Source of the DNA: Deltaproteobacteria bacterium
Lineage (GTDB): Bacteria; Desulfobacterota; GWC2-55-46; DRQE01
Direction: 5' to 3'
NCBI GenBank assembly: GCA_024278765.1
Contig: JAJRSM010000015.1
Location: forward strand, 1-44,842
DNA length: 44,842 nucleotides
Below the pieces are notes generated by a model. It saw only the letters and a program-made list of their open reading frames with translations, was not told where the DNA came from and did not search any database. Positions 33,726-42,888 of the stretch are shown here, in pieces; positions within the stretch are counted from its first letter, which is position 1, and every line of letters begins with the position of its first letter. A program made the translations under genes and the position numbers.

Positions 33726-34220
33726 CTATCTATTCTCCCCGAGCGAGACCAGTGGAAAGAGTACGCGCCGGGTTGTCTTGCCGCTGCGCGAGACCTCTGC
33801 CTCTCTGGTGACGTCCATGACCTTAACCACAGACTCATATGAAAACGACGGATTAAAAAGTATCGCGACCTCCTGGACTCGCGGATGCCTGTCCTTTAGC
33901 TTCTGAAGCATAGCCGATAACCGCTCGTAGTTGAGCTTACCGTTTTTTCTGCGGATAACTATGCCCTTACCAATACCGTCCAAGACAAAGCCTCTCTTAA
34001 GGACCTTTACGGTCAGGTAGCCATGGTCCTGCTTCTTTGAGCTTGCACTTATCACTGCGTCCTGCTGCGCCAGAAAGATCTCGATCATAGAGGTCTTGGC
34101 AAAGACAGCCGTAAGCAATAGAAACGGAATGATGATGACAAAGACATTCATAAGCGGAATTATATTAAGTTCCGTCCCTTGCCCGTGGTTATGAGATCTT
34201 CTGCTGGGCCTATACGCCAC
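33726..34220 (-). CDS. ExbD/TolR-like protein 1, Asp replaced by Asn
   Basis: 164 residues, same layout as its neighbour. The helix motif reads LNIIPLMNVFVIII: Asn25 (codon AAT at 34148-34146) stands at the position of the essential Asp (Asp25 in E. coli ExbD). The rest of the domain is intact. It overlaps exbB by 11 bases. The gene is clean with no frame damage, so the change is probably kept by selection. It may pair with ExbD 2 as a heterodimer, or play a structural role. Confidence 0.85.
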   Translation of the reverse strand: MAYRPSRRSHNHGQGTELNIIPLMNVFVIIIPFLLLTAVFAKTSMIEIFLAQQDAVISASSKKQDHGYLTVKVLKRGFVLDGIGKGIVIRRKNGKLNYERLSAMLQKLKDRHPRVQEVAILFNPSFSYESVVKVMDVTREAEVSRSGKTTRRVLFPLVSLGENR

Positions 34221-34839
34221 TTTTACCTCTGCTTAAAAGATTGACGAGCTTTACGGAGAACTCATCTATCTCGTCTATGATTTTCTGCGATGTGGCCTGC
34301 AGGATCGTATACATAATCAACATCGGAATGGCCACGACAAGCCCCGAGGCCGTCGAATAAAGCGCTATAGAGATACCCTTTGCCAGCAGGGCCGCCTTCT
34401 GCGAAGGATCGGCTACGGCTATGGCCGAGAATGCCTGAATAAGACCCTGAATAGTACCGAGCAGCCCCAGAAGCGTTGCGACATTAGCGAGCGTTGAGAG
34501 ATAAGCAACACGCTTATCTACCGATGGAATGACCTCAAGAGCGGCCTCATCTATTGCGTTCTGAATATCTTTTGCGCTACCGCTGCTGGCCTCAAGCCCG
34601 TAGTTCATTATCTTCATCAAGGGTACGGTATTGTTCGAGCAGATCGTCTTTGCACCCTCAATATCATTATCTCTAATAAAACCAGATACCTTCTTCCACA
34701 AGACCTTGCCATCGACGTTATATTTATAGAGCAGAAAGATTGCCCGCTCCACTATAATGGCGAGTCCTATGACAGAGACCGCAAGAATGAATTTTACAAA
34801 TATCCCGCCGTCCTTAAAAAATGCCGCTACCGTTTCCAT
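34210..34839 (-). CDS. MotA/TolQ/ExbB proton-channel protein
   Basis: 209 residues with three membrane helices: about 14-34, 115-135 and 155-180. The second and third carry the family residues GLLGTIQGLIQAF and ALYSTASGLVVAIP, whose Thr residues line the ion path. A long cytoplasmic domain lies between helices 1 and 2. It forms the pentameric stator into which ExbD helices insert. Six bases after the preceding small gene. Confidence 0.92.
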   Translation of the reverse strand: METVAAFFKDGGIFVKFILAVSVIGLAIIVERAIFLLYKYNVDGKVLWKKVSGFIRDNDIEGAKTICSNNTVPLMKIMNYGLEASSGSAKDIQNAIDEAALEVIPSVDKRVAYLSTLANVATLLGLLGTIQGLIQAFSAIAVADPSQKAALLAKGISIALYSTASGLVVAIPMLIMYTILQATSQKIIDEIDEFSVKLVNLLSRGKSGV

Positions 34840-34845
34840 TAAAGA

Positions 34846-35139
34846 TTATCCTCCTTTATGTAAGGGCTGAGCCCATTGCTTGATCAACTTATCCGGATAT
34901 ACAGGCCTTAGTATATCGTCCTTAAAACTCTTATTCAAGAAACCTCCGCGCCAAAGTCTGCTTCTTGGGACGATAAAGAGGACGCGAGGCTTCTCGACCG
35001 AGCCTTCAATCCTTATTACCCTAGAAACAACATTTGGCTCGTGCCTGAGTTTACTGCTGCTACGGGCAAGTACGACGGAACTTGCCGCAAAGACAACCAG
35101 CAAAGCCACTATAGATACTAATATTAGTTGTCTCTTCAT
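34846..35139 (-). CDS. Small membrane or secreted protein, unknown
   Basis: 97 residues starting MKRQLILVSIVALLVVFA, a single hydrophobic helix or signal anchor, then a basic periplasmic tail of about 70 residues (VEKPRVLFIVPRSRLWRGGF, FKDDILRPVYPDKLIK). I recognise no family. It overlaps the upstream TPR lipoprotein gene by four bases (ATGA) and lies six bases before exbB, so it is part of the machine. A similar small gene is often found at this place in deltaproteobacterial TPR-exbBD clusters, to my memory. Confidence 0.65.
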   Translation of the reverse strand: MKRQLILVSIVALLVVFAASSVVLARSSSKLRHEPNVVSRVIRIEGSVEKPRVLFIVPRSRLWRGGFLNKSFKDDILRPVYPDKLIKQWAQPLHKGG

Positions 35140-36239
35140 TGGCTGCCACCTGGGCCCGTGGTGCTGCTGCCCGTGGTGCTACCACTGCCTGTGGTGCGAC
35201 CACCAAGGCGAGCTATTCTAGAGCGCACTACATCGGCCCATAGAGTCACCTCACCTGCGTTGTCTTCGCCGACTATTCCTATATAGCCGACGTAGTTTTG
35301 CAAGGCTCGCGCCATATCACCCAGATATAGTTCATAGATCACGCCCATATTTTTATAGAGACGAGCGTCGCCGGGTCGCTCGGCCTTTAACTGGCCAAAG
35401 GTCTCGAGAGCCTCGTTATACCTATTGAGCTTTACTAGGACCGAGGCCTTTGTATAGCGCACCAGATAGTCTTCGCGCCCGGCTGCTATGGTTTTCTCTA
35501 TACGCTCCAGGGCCTCATCATATTGCTCTGTCTGGTATAAGATCAAGGTCATATTGTAATTAAAGACCGGCTTGCTGGATAGCTCCGTCAGATCGGCTCG
35601 CCTAATTAGCTTTTCGGCCTTATTCAGCTGCCCGGAGCGCATGTAGGTGCTGGCAGCATTCATCATTACAAGAGACGAGCTCCGGGCAAGAGACGAGCTC
35701 TTGAGATCCAGCGCACTCTTAAAGAAGTCCATTGCCTTTTCCTGATTACCCATGGATTCATATAGCGTGCCAAGCGCATTATATAGCAAACGAGGAGATC
35801 CTTTATACTCCATCGCCTTGTGCAGTGATTTCTCTGCCTGCTCGAACTCGGCTCTACTCATATAAAATAGCCCCAGATGATAGTGGGCCTTCCAGTTGCC
35901 GGGCTTCAGGTAGACCTCGCGCTTGAGCCTTGAACGAGTCGTATCGTCAAAGATGCTGCCCCCTGAAATATCTCCGCTATGCGACTGCCCCGCTGTTAAC
36001 GGGTCAATACCGGCTACGCCGATCTCGATAAAGAACCTCTCTACCTTCTCTGTTGTTACGGGAGATTTCACGCGACTGCCCACCGCAGCTCCTGCGCCCG
36101 TAGCAAGGCCAGAGTCGCCACCATGAAATCCTCTCCTTGGCATGGTCGGGTTTGTGGTGGTACACCCGGCAAGGACAAGCAAGCCCGCAAAGACCATACA
36201 AAGGACTGTGAATGCCGGATTTTTTTGCGCAATCTTCAT
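35136..36239 (-). CDS. TPR lipoprotein
   Basis: 367 residues with a lipoprotein signal ending in the lipobox LAGC (Cys26). Residues about 105-320 hold six or more TPR units (NWKAHYHLGLFYMSRAEFEQA, PRLLYNALGTLYESMGNQEKA, DARLYKNMGVIYELYLGDMA). A glycine/threonine/serine-rich tail at 345-367 (TTGSGSTTGSSTTGPGGS) is low complexity. Probably faces the periplasm from the outer membrane. Its start overlaps the preceding gene by four bases. Confidence 0.82.
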   Translation of the reverse strand: MKIAQKNPAFTVLCMVFAGLLVLAGCTTTNPTMPRRGFHGGDSGLATGAGAAVGSRVKSPVTTEKVERFFIEIGVAGIDPLTAGQSHSGDISGGSIFDDTTRSRLKREVYLKPGNWKAHYHLGLFYMSRAEFEQAEKSLHKAMEYKGSPRLLYNALGTLYESMGNQEKAMDFFKSALDLKSSSLARSSSLVMMNAASTYMRSGQLNKAEKLIRRADLTELSSKPVFNYNMTLILYQTEQYDEALERIEKTIAAGREDYLVRYTKASVLVKLNRYNEALETFGQLKAERPGDARLYKNMGVIYELYLGDMARALQNYVGYIGIVGEDNAGEVTLWADVVRSRIARLGGRTTGSGSTTGSSTTGPGGSQ

Positions 36240-39200
36240 CTGGCATCCTCCTCTAGATCGTCAGATTGATCTTCATCTGGCTCAGGGTCGTTTTTAAGGA
36301 TAAAGCCGCGAACTTTGGTTGGCTCTTCCATAAAAAGAGGGCGCAGCTTGTTTGCCCCTAACACCTCATGCTGATAAAGCGGCTCTAGTCCGCGCATATC
36401 AAAGCTGCGCTTATAAAGAACCGGGCGCAGGTAGGCAAGTCTTGCGACCCCCATAAAGAGCCACTTATCATAAAGGCTCTGGACCAGTGCGGATTTAAGT
36501 GTCTTTTCATAGGCCTCGACAGAACGATCATCATAGGGATATGCCATCTCTTCCAAAAGAAACTGATACTCGACCTTCTCGTCTTTGGTCAGGCCACGTG
36601 GCCTATCGGAGTTAATGATTGAGTCTCTAAAATTCTCAAATGCGCTGCCCATACTGTAAAAAACCTGGGGCAAGACCTCCGGGGCTACCGTACTAGCCTT
36701 TGCGGCGATACGTGTATAGTCGCGAATGAGGCTTTCTATTAGCTGGGTCTTACGCTTTAGCGTCTTCTCGAAGGGATGTGTAAGACGAAGTTCTTTATAG
36801 TCCTCAAGCCTACTGGCAAGCAGCAAAAGCCGGGCCTTAATCACATACATATCATTCATTGTCTTACTATCGGTAAGCGGCTTCAGAGTGCGCAGCGCAC
36901 TGCTGCCCCGCCCAAGCTCCATCTGTAAAAAACCAAGCCGGTAAGTAAGCTCCGGGCGCAACGCCGGTACTACCCCCTTACTGCGCAGGGCACTCATTAG
37001 GGCCTTTTCCTGATCTACCGGCATCTCTGCCTTTTCATAGAGCAAGGCAGAAGCATAGTAAAGTTTAAAGGACTCGGCACTGCCCTTTGCTAACCCCGCT
37101 CCGTAGAGGTATAACCCTGCGGCCACTGCGGGCTCAAAGTCTTCTATCATCCTTCCTGCCTCAACCAGAAGCACCACAGGGGCCTTAGACAGAGTATTGT
37201 GTTTTACAATACGCATCACCGCGGCCTTAAAGACTCGAAACTCATCGACCTCGCCCTCTTCCATCTCTATACGGGCAATCATAATCAAAGAAGACTCCGC
37301 TACCTTTGATCTTTTATATGTAGCATAAGCCTCATTGAATCTATCACGGGCCGCAGTGTATTCTCCCAGATCAAGCAGGTCTTCTGCTAGCTTATACCTT
37401 ATGGCCGAGAGTTTTTCCTTATTCTCACTGCCGCCCTCTACACTCACGAGTTTTGCGTATAAGGGTTCGGCCGCCGCCAGATCCCCACCAGAGAGAGCAA
37501 AGTCCGCTGCCTTTTTATAGGCACGGGCAGCATCCTTACCCATTGCGATATCGGCAACTAGGCTACTGGCCAGTGCGTAGTTGCCTGCACGCGCATATAC
37601 ATCGGCCAACTTATAGATGACCTGTTGCAGCTTATCGGCCTTTTCAAATTTAGTGCGATAGCCGGTCAAGACCATCGCGAGCCTACGCACGATATCAGTG
37701 GTAATACGTTTATCTTTATCATAACGATAGAAGACGATCTCATAGGTAAGAAAGGCCGTATAGGCAATATCACCGGCCTTTTTAGGATCAACCTCAAGGG
37801 CTACAGCATTTTCATATTCTTGGGCGGCCTTTGAATAGTACTCCATCTCAAAGAGTGCCTCGGCCAGTGCGACCGTGACTTCTTTACGCAGCTTACCCTC
37901 TACAAAGCTCTCGTTATAGATTCTGGCGATCCTGATTATACGTGTCAAAGCGGCAGCATCTCTGCCACCACCTGTTGCGGCCTTACCAGCAGTGCGCTGA
38001 GATTCGCGAAGCAGAGTTATTATAGAATCGGCTACGAGCTTTGCCAGCTCACCACTTGCATCCGTGTCGCCTCCGACCTTAAGCGACTCCGGGTTAAATC
38101 TGGTGATAAGCAGGAACCTCATCTCTGTAGACTTCTTTTTATTATCTAAACTATCGTAAAGATGCGCCATCTGATCAAAGATAAATGGCAGCTTATCGCT
38201 AACCGGAAACTTCTCAACAAAAGACTGGTATACCTTTATGGCCTCTCTATAACGCGTCTCGGCGACCAACCTGTCGGCGAGCTTAAAATAGACCGTCGCC
38301 GAGTTATCGGTAACGCGCTGACGATTCAGAAATTCAAGGGCTTTTGTATGTTCAGCAAAACGACCAAGGCTCATAACTACGCCCGAAAGGGCTTCGTCCT
38401 GAAAACCTCCCTTCTTATACACGCCACTACGCTCAAAGGCCTTTAGAAATGACGAGGCACTATTCTCTATATCATCTAGTCTATAGTAAAGCCAGCCCAT
38501 CTTATACAAGGCCTTATCGTAAAAAACTGATTTAGGAAACTCCATAACTCGCAGGTAAGCATCCATTGCATCTATATTCCGGTAACTGTCATAATAATGC
38601 TCGCCAAGACGAAAACTCGCCTCGACAAAATAAGTACTCGTAGTATAATCCAATATAAGCTCTTCAAATGCTTGCATAGACTCCTGCTCACGGCCTTCTT
38701 CATAGAGCGCAAAGGCTATACCGTACAACAAAGCATCAGAGCCGTATCCACTCTGATAGCTCTTTCTTATCTGACGGAAGTACTGTATAAGCTTTGTATA
38801 CTCGCGCTGCGGCAGGCGAGGCTCACCTCTAAGTTTTCCTCGCCTGAATAACTTCTCTTGACGCTCGTACGCCCTCATAGCACGCCGGTATATTATCTCC
38901 TTTGCATCAAAGTAACCGTCGGTAAAACGAAGAATCGTCAGTATCATATCAACGGTTATGGCCTTATCATCGGTTGCAAAGGCCATGTAGTCCTCCCATT
39001 CCTTTATGGTAATCACCCAGGTATCAAGGGCTGGCGAAGGGGCTTTGGCACGAACAGCTGCCTGCCTTTTTACCGGCGTCGTTGTCTGACAAGAGACCGC
39101 AAACAGCGAGACGCACCCAAGCAAAAAGACTACAATAAAGGTACGTAAAGGCACGACCCTACAAGCGGCCTCAAGCGCACACACAGGTACTGCAATGCTG

Positions 39201-39256
39201 CGCCTGCACGCAGCACCCACCAATAAAACAACTGAGGTTTTATTCCTATCTCTCAT
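36236..39256 (-). CDS. Large TPR lipoprotein
   Basis: 1006 residues, TPR and TPR-like helical repeats from about 90 to 900 (SDALLYGIAFALYEEGREQES, ASFRLGEHYYDSYRNIDAMDA and others). A lipobox-like LFAVSC ends at residue 56, after a hydrophobic stretch FIVVFLLGCVSLFAVSC. The ATG at 39256 overlaps the upstream stop by one base (TAATG) but would give a signal sequence of 55 residues; a GTG at codon 35 would give a normal-length one but has no good ribosome-binding site. The tail is acidic (PEPDEDQSDDLEEDA). A scaffolding role in the machine is likely. Confidence 0.8.
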   Translation of the reverse strand: MRDRNKTSVVLLVGAACRRSIAVPVCALEAACRVVPLRTFIVVFLLGCVSLFAVSCQTTTPVKRQAAVRAKAPSPALDTWVITIKEWEDYMAFATDDKAITVDMILTILRFTDGYFDAKEIIYRRAMRAYERQEKLFRRGKLRGEPRLPQREYTKLIQYFRQIRKSYQSGYGSDALLYGIAFALYEEGREQESMQAFEELILDYTTSTYFVEASFRLGEHYYDSYRNIDAMDAYLRVMEFPKSVFYDKALYKMGWLYYRLDDIENSASSFLKAFERSGVYKKGGFQDEALSGVVMSLGRFAEHTKALEFLNRQRVTDNSATVYFKLADRLVAETRYREAIKVYQSFVEKFPVSDKLPFIFDQMAHLYDSLDNKKKSTEMRFLLITRFNPESLKVGGDTDASGELAKLVADSIITLLRESQRTAGKAATGGGRDAAALTRIIRIARIYNESFVEGKLRKEVTVALAEALFEMEYYSKAAQEYENAVALEVDPKKAGDIAYTAFLTYEIVFYRYDKDKRITTDIVRRLAMVLTGYRTKFEKADKLQQVIYKLADVYARAGNYALASSLVADIAMGKDAARAYKKAADFALSGGDLAAAEPLYAKLVSVEGGSENKEKLSAIRYKLAEDLLDLGEYTAARDRFNEAYATYKRSKVAESSLIMIARIEMEEGEVDEFRVFKAAVMRIVKHNTLSKAPVVLLVEAGRMIEDFEPAVAAGLYLYGAGLAKGSAESFKLYYASALLYEKAEMPVDQEKALMSALRSKGVVPALRPELTYRLGFLQMELGRGSSALRTLKPLTDSKTMNDMYVIKARLLLLASRLEDYKELRLTHPFEKTLKRKTQLIESLIRDYTRIAAKASTVAPEVLPQVFYSMGSAFENFRDSIINSDRPRGLTKDEKVEYQFLLEEMAYPYDDRSVEAYEKTLKSALVQSLYDKWLFMGVARLAYLRPVLYKRSFDMRGLEPLYQHEVLGANKLRPLFMEEPTKVRGFILKNDPEPDEDQSDDLEEDAR

Positions 39257-41397
39257 TAATCTACACTCTCATCCGCCATATTCTCTTCAACCGCCTTCTG
39301 CGATGATATAAGCCCTGTGATTATATGCGCTCTAAGATCAGTCAAATCGTCTTTAAAGTTCTTACCCCTGCTCTTGATCTGCTGCCTAGCTATCGTCAAG
39401 AACAGGCGGCGCATAGCAATATCTTCGGTATCAAGAAAATAGCGCAGCCTCTGATCCATCACATCCAGATGCTCAATACCAAGCTCGGCCGCATTAAGTT
39501 TGGTGACAACCATATTGCGCAGGTCCTCGATACTTCTTTCATAGGCTATAAGCTCGCCGTTTCTAACGCTCTCGATATCCAGTGCTATGGCCTCAAGACT
39601 ATCTATAATCCTGGCAAGCACCCCCTGCTTATCACTACTAAGCTCGGTACTGTCTGCCATATCCACGATAGTACAAATAAGCGAGCTCTTTACGCAATCA
39701 AGAGACTCACCGACGTCATACAAAAGAAGCCTTACGACCTCTTTCTCATTATCATTTATCTCTCTATCCTTAAGCTTTACCCAGAGCTTATAAAGCCCTG
39801 TCTCAACATCCTTGAAAAAATCCCTGTTGAGCATATTAATGCTATCTCTCGGGTCTATAGAAGGATCAACCCTTCTGTCAATATTAGTCAGTATGGTCTT
39901 TATCAGGCGGGTCTCCATATCAACCAAAGAGAAAAGGTTCTGCATCCCTGAAATAAGATTTTCCAAATATAGCCTACGCTCTGCTATCTCACTGCGCCTG
40001 GACAATATAACCTTACGCAACCTCAAGATAATAACGTATTCCTGCAAAAGGACCTTTGATATTTCATCGTCCTTAAGTATGGTAAAATACATATCCTCAC
40101 TCTTTGAAAAGACATTCGTCTTTGAAGAGACACCCGTATTTGAAAAGACACCCGTATTTACGGAGGTCTCTGTAATGTCTTTAAAAAGAAAATCCAGATA
40201 TCTGGACGGCGTAGATGAATCACTGCGTATCCTGTCAAGGCTCATACGCGCATCGGTCACCTCACCCAAAAGCTGCTTGAAAAGTCTCAGCGCATCATCA
40301 TAAAGCTCAAGCTGCATATAGCCGTAGCCGAGCATAACCTGAGCTTCCCACTCAAGCTTGCTATACGGAACCTCTGCCTTAAGTTCCTTTAGCATATCCA
40401 CGGCAGAGATAAATGTACCGTTCTTTATAAGTGCCCACGAGGTCCCTATAGCAGCCTCGCGGTAGTAAGGACTTGTCTGCGGAATATTCATAAACTCAAG
40501 GAGTGCTTCACTAAAAAGGTCTTCCTCAAAATAGACCTGGCCGAGCAACATACGTACCTTTTCTTTCAGCTCCTGCTCCATCTCTGTGCCGATGATCAGA
40601 GCCTTAAGCTCGGTCTCGGCCCCGCTCAGGTCTCCTTTATCAAAGAGTGCCTGAGCAAAGGCCACACGCGCGTAAGGATAGAGCTTACTATTGCGCTCAA
40701 CGGCGCGAAGCTCACTGACGGCCTTCGTAGAATCGCGCATGGCAAGGCTTGTTATACCCCTGAAGAAAGCAGTAGCACCGGTCTCGTCACCTCTGAGCAG
40801 TTCTTTCTTACTGATACGCATCAGGTCGCTATATAAGGCATGGGTATAGAGCTTGTCGAGAAACCAGACAGAACGAGCCACATCTTCAGAAGCAACCGGC
40901 GGCTCTTCGCCAAAAGAGTCCGGCTCTGCCACACTAGCTGCCTCACCCTTTAAGATAGATATAACCGAGGACTGGACAGAGGCCTTTACGGTCCGATCAA
41001 CAAAGGCGGCACTCTGGATAAGGAATAACTGGTACAGGTTACCTATATAGATCACCAGCTCCGGTGAGAGCTCGCTTATCAGCGTAAGGTTATCATCACC
41101 GGTATCTAGAAGGTACGAATAGGAATCTTCATCTAAAAATTTATCAAAGTTCGGATACTCTCCAGAGAAGTACTCAAAGAGAGTCGTCTTATATGGATAC
41201 TGCTCAACTAATATAAGCTCTTCCTCTGAGAGATCGTCCTCGACGGCCAGCTCTACCTGACCAGTATTATCAGAAGGTGATGCGGCAAAGGCACTAGAGC
41301 CTAGATAGGCTGTAATGCCCGGAGAGGCCGTAAAACCAAAGGCAAGGATGGTAAAGAAGAGTATAAGAGTGGTGAGCCTAAAGGCACTGCGGAGCAT
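39256..41397 (-). CDS. Secreted TPR protein
   Basis: 713 residues with a signal peptide (hydrophobic 10-25, likely cut after SSAFA near residue 38). TPR-like units lie at about 200-370 (AYARVAFAQALFDKGDLSGAE, REAAIGTSWALIKNGTFISA). Then follow a short repeated stretch of about six-residue units (NTGVFSNTGVSSKTNVF; 40108-40165) and a long helical, probably coiled-coil region to the end. A periplasmic structural part of the machine is the best guess. It lies five bases after the preceding gene. The 3' end overlaps the next gene by one base. Confidence 0.78.
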   Translation of the reverse strand: MLRSAFRLTTLILFFTILAFGFTASPGITAYLGSSAFAASPSDNTGQVELAVEDDLSEEELILVEQYPYKTTLFEYFSGEYPNFDKFLDEDSYSYLLDTGDDNLTLISELSPELVIYIGNLYQLFLIQSAAFVDRTVKASVQSSVISILKGEAASVAEPDSFGEEPPVASEDVARSVWFLDKLYTHALYSDLMRISKKELLRGDETGATAFFRGITSLAMRDSTKAVSELRAVERNSKLYPYARVAFAQALFDKGDLSGAETELKALIIGTEMEQELKEKVRMLLGQVYFEEDLFSEALLEFMNIPQTSPYYREAAIGTSWALIKNGTFISAVDMLKELKAEVPYSKLEWEAQVMLGYGYMQLELYDDALRLFKQLLGEVTDARMSLDRIRSDSSTPSRYLDFLFKDITETSVNTGVFSNTGVSSKTNVFSKSEDMYFTILKDDEISKVLLQEYVIILRLRKVILSRRSEIAERRLYLENLISGMQNLFSLVDMETRLIKTILTNIDRRVDPSIDPRDSINMLNRDFFKDVETGLYKLWVKLKDREINDNEKEVVRLLLYDVGESLDCVKSSLICTIVDMADSTELSSDKQGVLARIIDSLEAIALDIESVRNGELIAYERSIEDLRNMVVTKLNAAELGIEHLDVMDQRLRYFLDTEDIAMRRLFLTIARQQIKSRGKNFKDDLTDLRAHIITGLISSQKAVEENMADESVD

Positions 41398-41402
41398 AGC
41401 TA

Positions 41403-41954
41403 TTACCTGCCCCCTACCCCGAAGTTTCTGGGTATTAGCTCCATGCCACGCCGCCCTCTTACGAGGTTAAACTCCACGAAATGTCGCCTTGCGGCCTCTA
41501 CGTTAACAATAGTTGAGACCTCTCCCTTAACAGGCACAGAACCGGCAGCACTCCAGTAAAAAACAAGACGCAGGTTATGCAGGCCGTCACGCACCTCGCC
41601 TCGATAAAGTGATTGACGTCCGCCGGCACTTATTGCGGCATTTTCCGCCGGGGTATATATATGACTCTTTAAAAGTTTATCATTATCCGTAAGCTCTACA
41701 GAGATAAGCCTTACCCCCGTGGCCTCTTTAATTACGGTAAGATCCAGTATCGTATCAGGAAAGCCGGAGATATTCTCCCGGAGTTTCTCAAGTTCTTCGT
41801 CCAGATAGCGGTACTCTTTATCCAGACGTATTATCATATCCCTGACAGTCTTTTCACGAGCATCCACAGGGGCGAGCGTAGCAAGGACGGCCAAGACCAC
41901 GGCAACCACGGTCAGAGCCAAGAAAACACCCTTTATTTTAAAGGTAAAATTCAC
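41403..41954 (-). CDS. Inner-membrane protein with coiled coil, first gene of the envelope operon
   Basis: 183 residues from GTG at 41954, ten bases after a perfect AGGAGG. An ATG at 42041 adds 29 residues and lacks a ribosome-binding site. A signal anchor (GVFLALTVVAVVLAVLATLA, about 10-29) is followed by a helix rich in Glu, Lys and Leu (TVRDMIIRLDKEYRYLDEEL) and a beta-rich periplasmic end. I recognise no family. It likely anchors the TPR proteins at the inner membrane (inference). Confidence 0.7.
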   Translation of the reverse strand: MNFTFKIKGVFLALTVVAVVLAVLATLAPVDAREKTVRDMIIRLDKEYRYLDEELEKLRENISGFPDTILDLTVIKEATGVRLISVELTDNDKLLKSHIYTPAENAAISAGGRQSLYRGEVRDGLHNLRLVFYWSAAGSVPVKGEVSTIVNVEAARRHFVEFNLVRGRRGMELIPRNFGVGGR

Positions 41955-42067
41955 CGAAGCCAACCCTCCTGAGGCGACCAAGCGAGAAAACAACCGGATA
42001 AAAACAGCATACAAATAGGGCTGACCGCCCTCTGAAACCATTATAAATAAGCGAGATATAGTACTGT

Positions 42068-42096
42068 ATTATAAGGAAAAAGTTAAGACAAGGCAA
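42068..42096 (-). promoter_or_regulatory. Promoter of the envelope operon
   Basis: On the minus strand TTGCCT (42096-42091), 17-base spacer, perfect TATAAT (42073-42068). Start near 42061, leader about 107 bases to the GTG. A small hairpin AGGGC/GCCCT (42031-42017) followed by a T-rich stretch lies inside the leader. Confidence 0.65.
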
Positions 42097-42173
42097 GCAG
42101 TTTATAGCCTAAATGCAGAGCGACGAAAGATCGTAGCCATCATAAATAACGCAGAAAAATAAAAGAAGATGCC

Positions 42174-42202
42174 TTGACAAATAGAGTATAAAACCTTAAT
42201 AT
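42174..42202 (+). promoter_or_regulatory. lexA promoter
   Basis: TTGACA (42174-42179), 17-base spacer, TAATAT (42197-42202). Start at about 42209, inside the LexA box. Confidence 0.9.
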
Positions 42203-42203
42203 G

Positions 42204-42219
42204 GGTAACATTCGTTACC
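42204..42219. promoter_or_regulatory. LexA box (SOS operator)
   Basis: GGTAAC-ATTC-GTTACC, a perfect six-base inverted repeat around a four-base centre. It begins one base after the -10 box and 29 bases before the lexA start, so bound LexA would block its own promoter. The sequence differs from the E. coli and the Bacillus consensus, as expected for lineage-specific LexA boxes. Confidence 0.85.
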
Positions 42220-42248
42220 TTACCAAAACACCTACGACAAGGTAGATC

Positions 42249-42881
42249 ATGAACCAGCGCAGACCCACAAAGAGGCAACTCGAAGTCCTTAGATTTATCC
42301 GTGAACATATCGAGTGGCACGGCTACGCCCCGTCACTAAGAGAGATCTCGACTCATCTAGGGATTAGCGGGCCGCAAAATGCACGTAAGCATATCTATGC
42401 CCTGGAGAAAAAGGGCTATATAAAAAGAACGGAAAAGCTTGCCCGTGGCATAGAGCTTATGGGTGAGCCTGCCGAGATATCCGCCGTACCTCCGCAGAAG
42501 ATCCCGATTGTCGGTAGTGTCCGGGCGGGCCTGCCCGGCCTTGCCATTGAAGACATACAGGGCCATACATTCATAGACCCGACGATCTTTAACTGCAAAA
42601 ACTCTCACGAACACTTCCTGCTTAAGGTCGAAGGCTCAAGCATGACAGAGGCCGGTATCGACGACGGCGACTATATACTTATACGGCAGCAAAGCACAGC
42701 CCAAAACAGGGACATAGTAGTTGCCGTAGTAGATGGCGAGGCAACGGTTAAGAGGTTCTTTAAACACGGAGATTACATCCTGCTTCAACCTGAAAACAGC
42801 CTGATGAAAGCCATAACAGTAAAAGATGGCGAGTTCTCTATCGCAGGTAAGGTCATCTCGGTAATTAAAAATATAGGTTAG
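42249..42881 (+). CDS. lexA: LexA repressor
   Basis: SOS master repressor, 210 residues. Winged helix-turn-helix at 1-70 (SLREISTHLGISGPQNARKH). The self-cleavage site is Ala93-Gly94 in VRAGLPG, and the catalytic pair is Ser131 (VEGSSM) and Lys168 (EATVKRF). All are intact, so RecA-stimulated cleavage should work. It precedes a small gene by seven bases and then dinB, so the SOS box is likely to control dinB too. Confidence 0.97.
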   Translation: MNQRRPTKRQLEVLRFIREHIEWHGYAPSLREISTHLGISGPQNARKHIYALEKKGYIKRTEKLARGIELMGEPAEISAVPPQKIPIVGSVRAGLPGLAIEDIQGHTFIDPTIFNCKNSHEHFLLKVEGSSMTEAGIDDGDYILIRQQSTAQNRDIVVAVVDGEATVKRFFKHGDYILLQPENSLMKAITVKDGEFSIAGKVISVIKNIG

Positions 42882-42888
42882 CACCGAC

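Noticed and set aside
36236-39256. Long open frames on the plus strand inside the envelope operon
   Set aside because: They lie opposite well-supported coding genes, have no ribosome-binding sites, and match no family.
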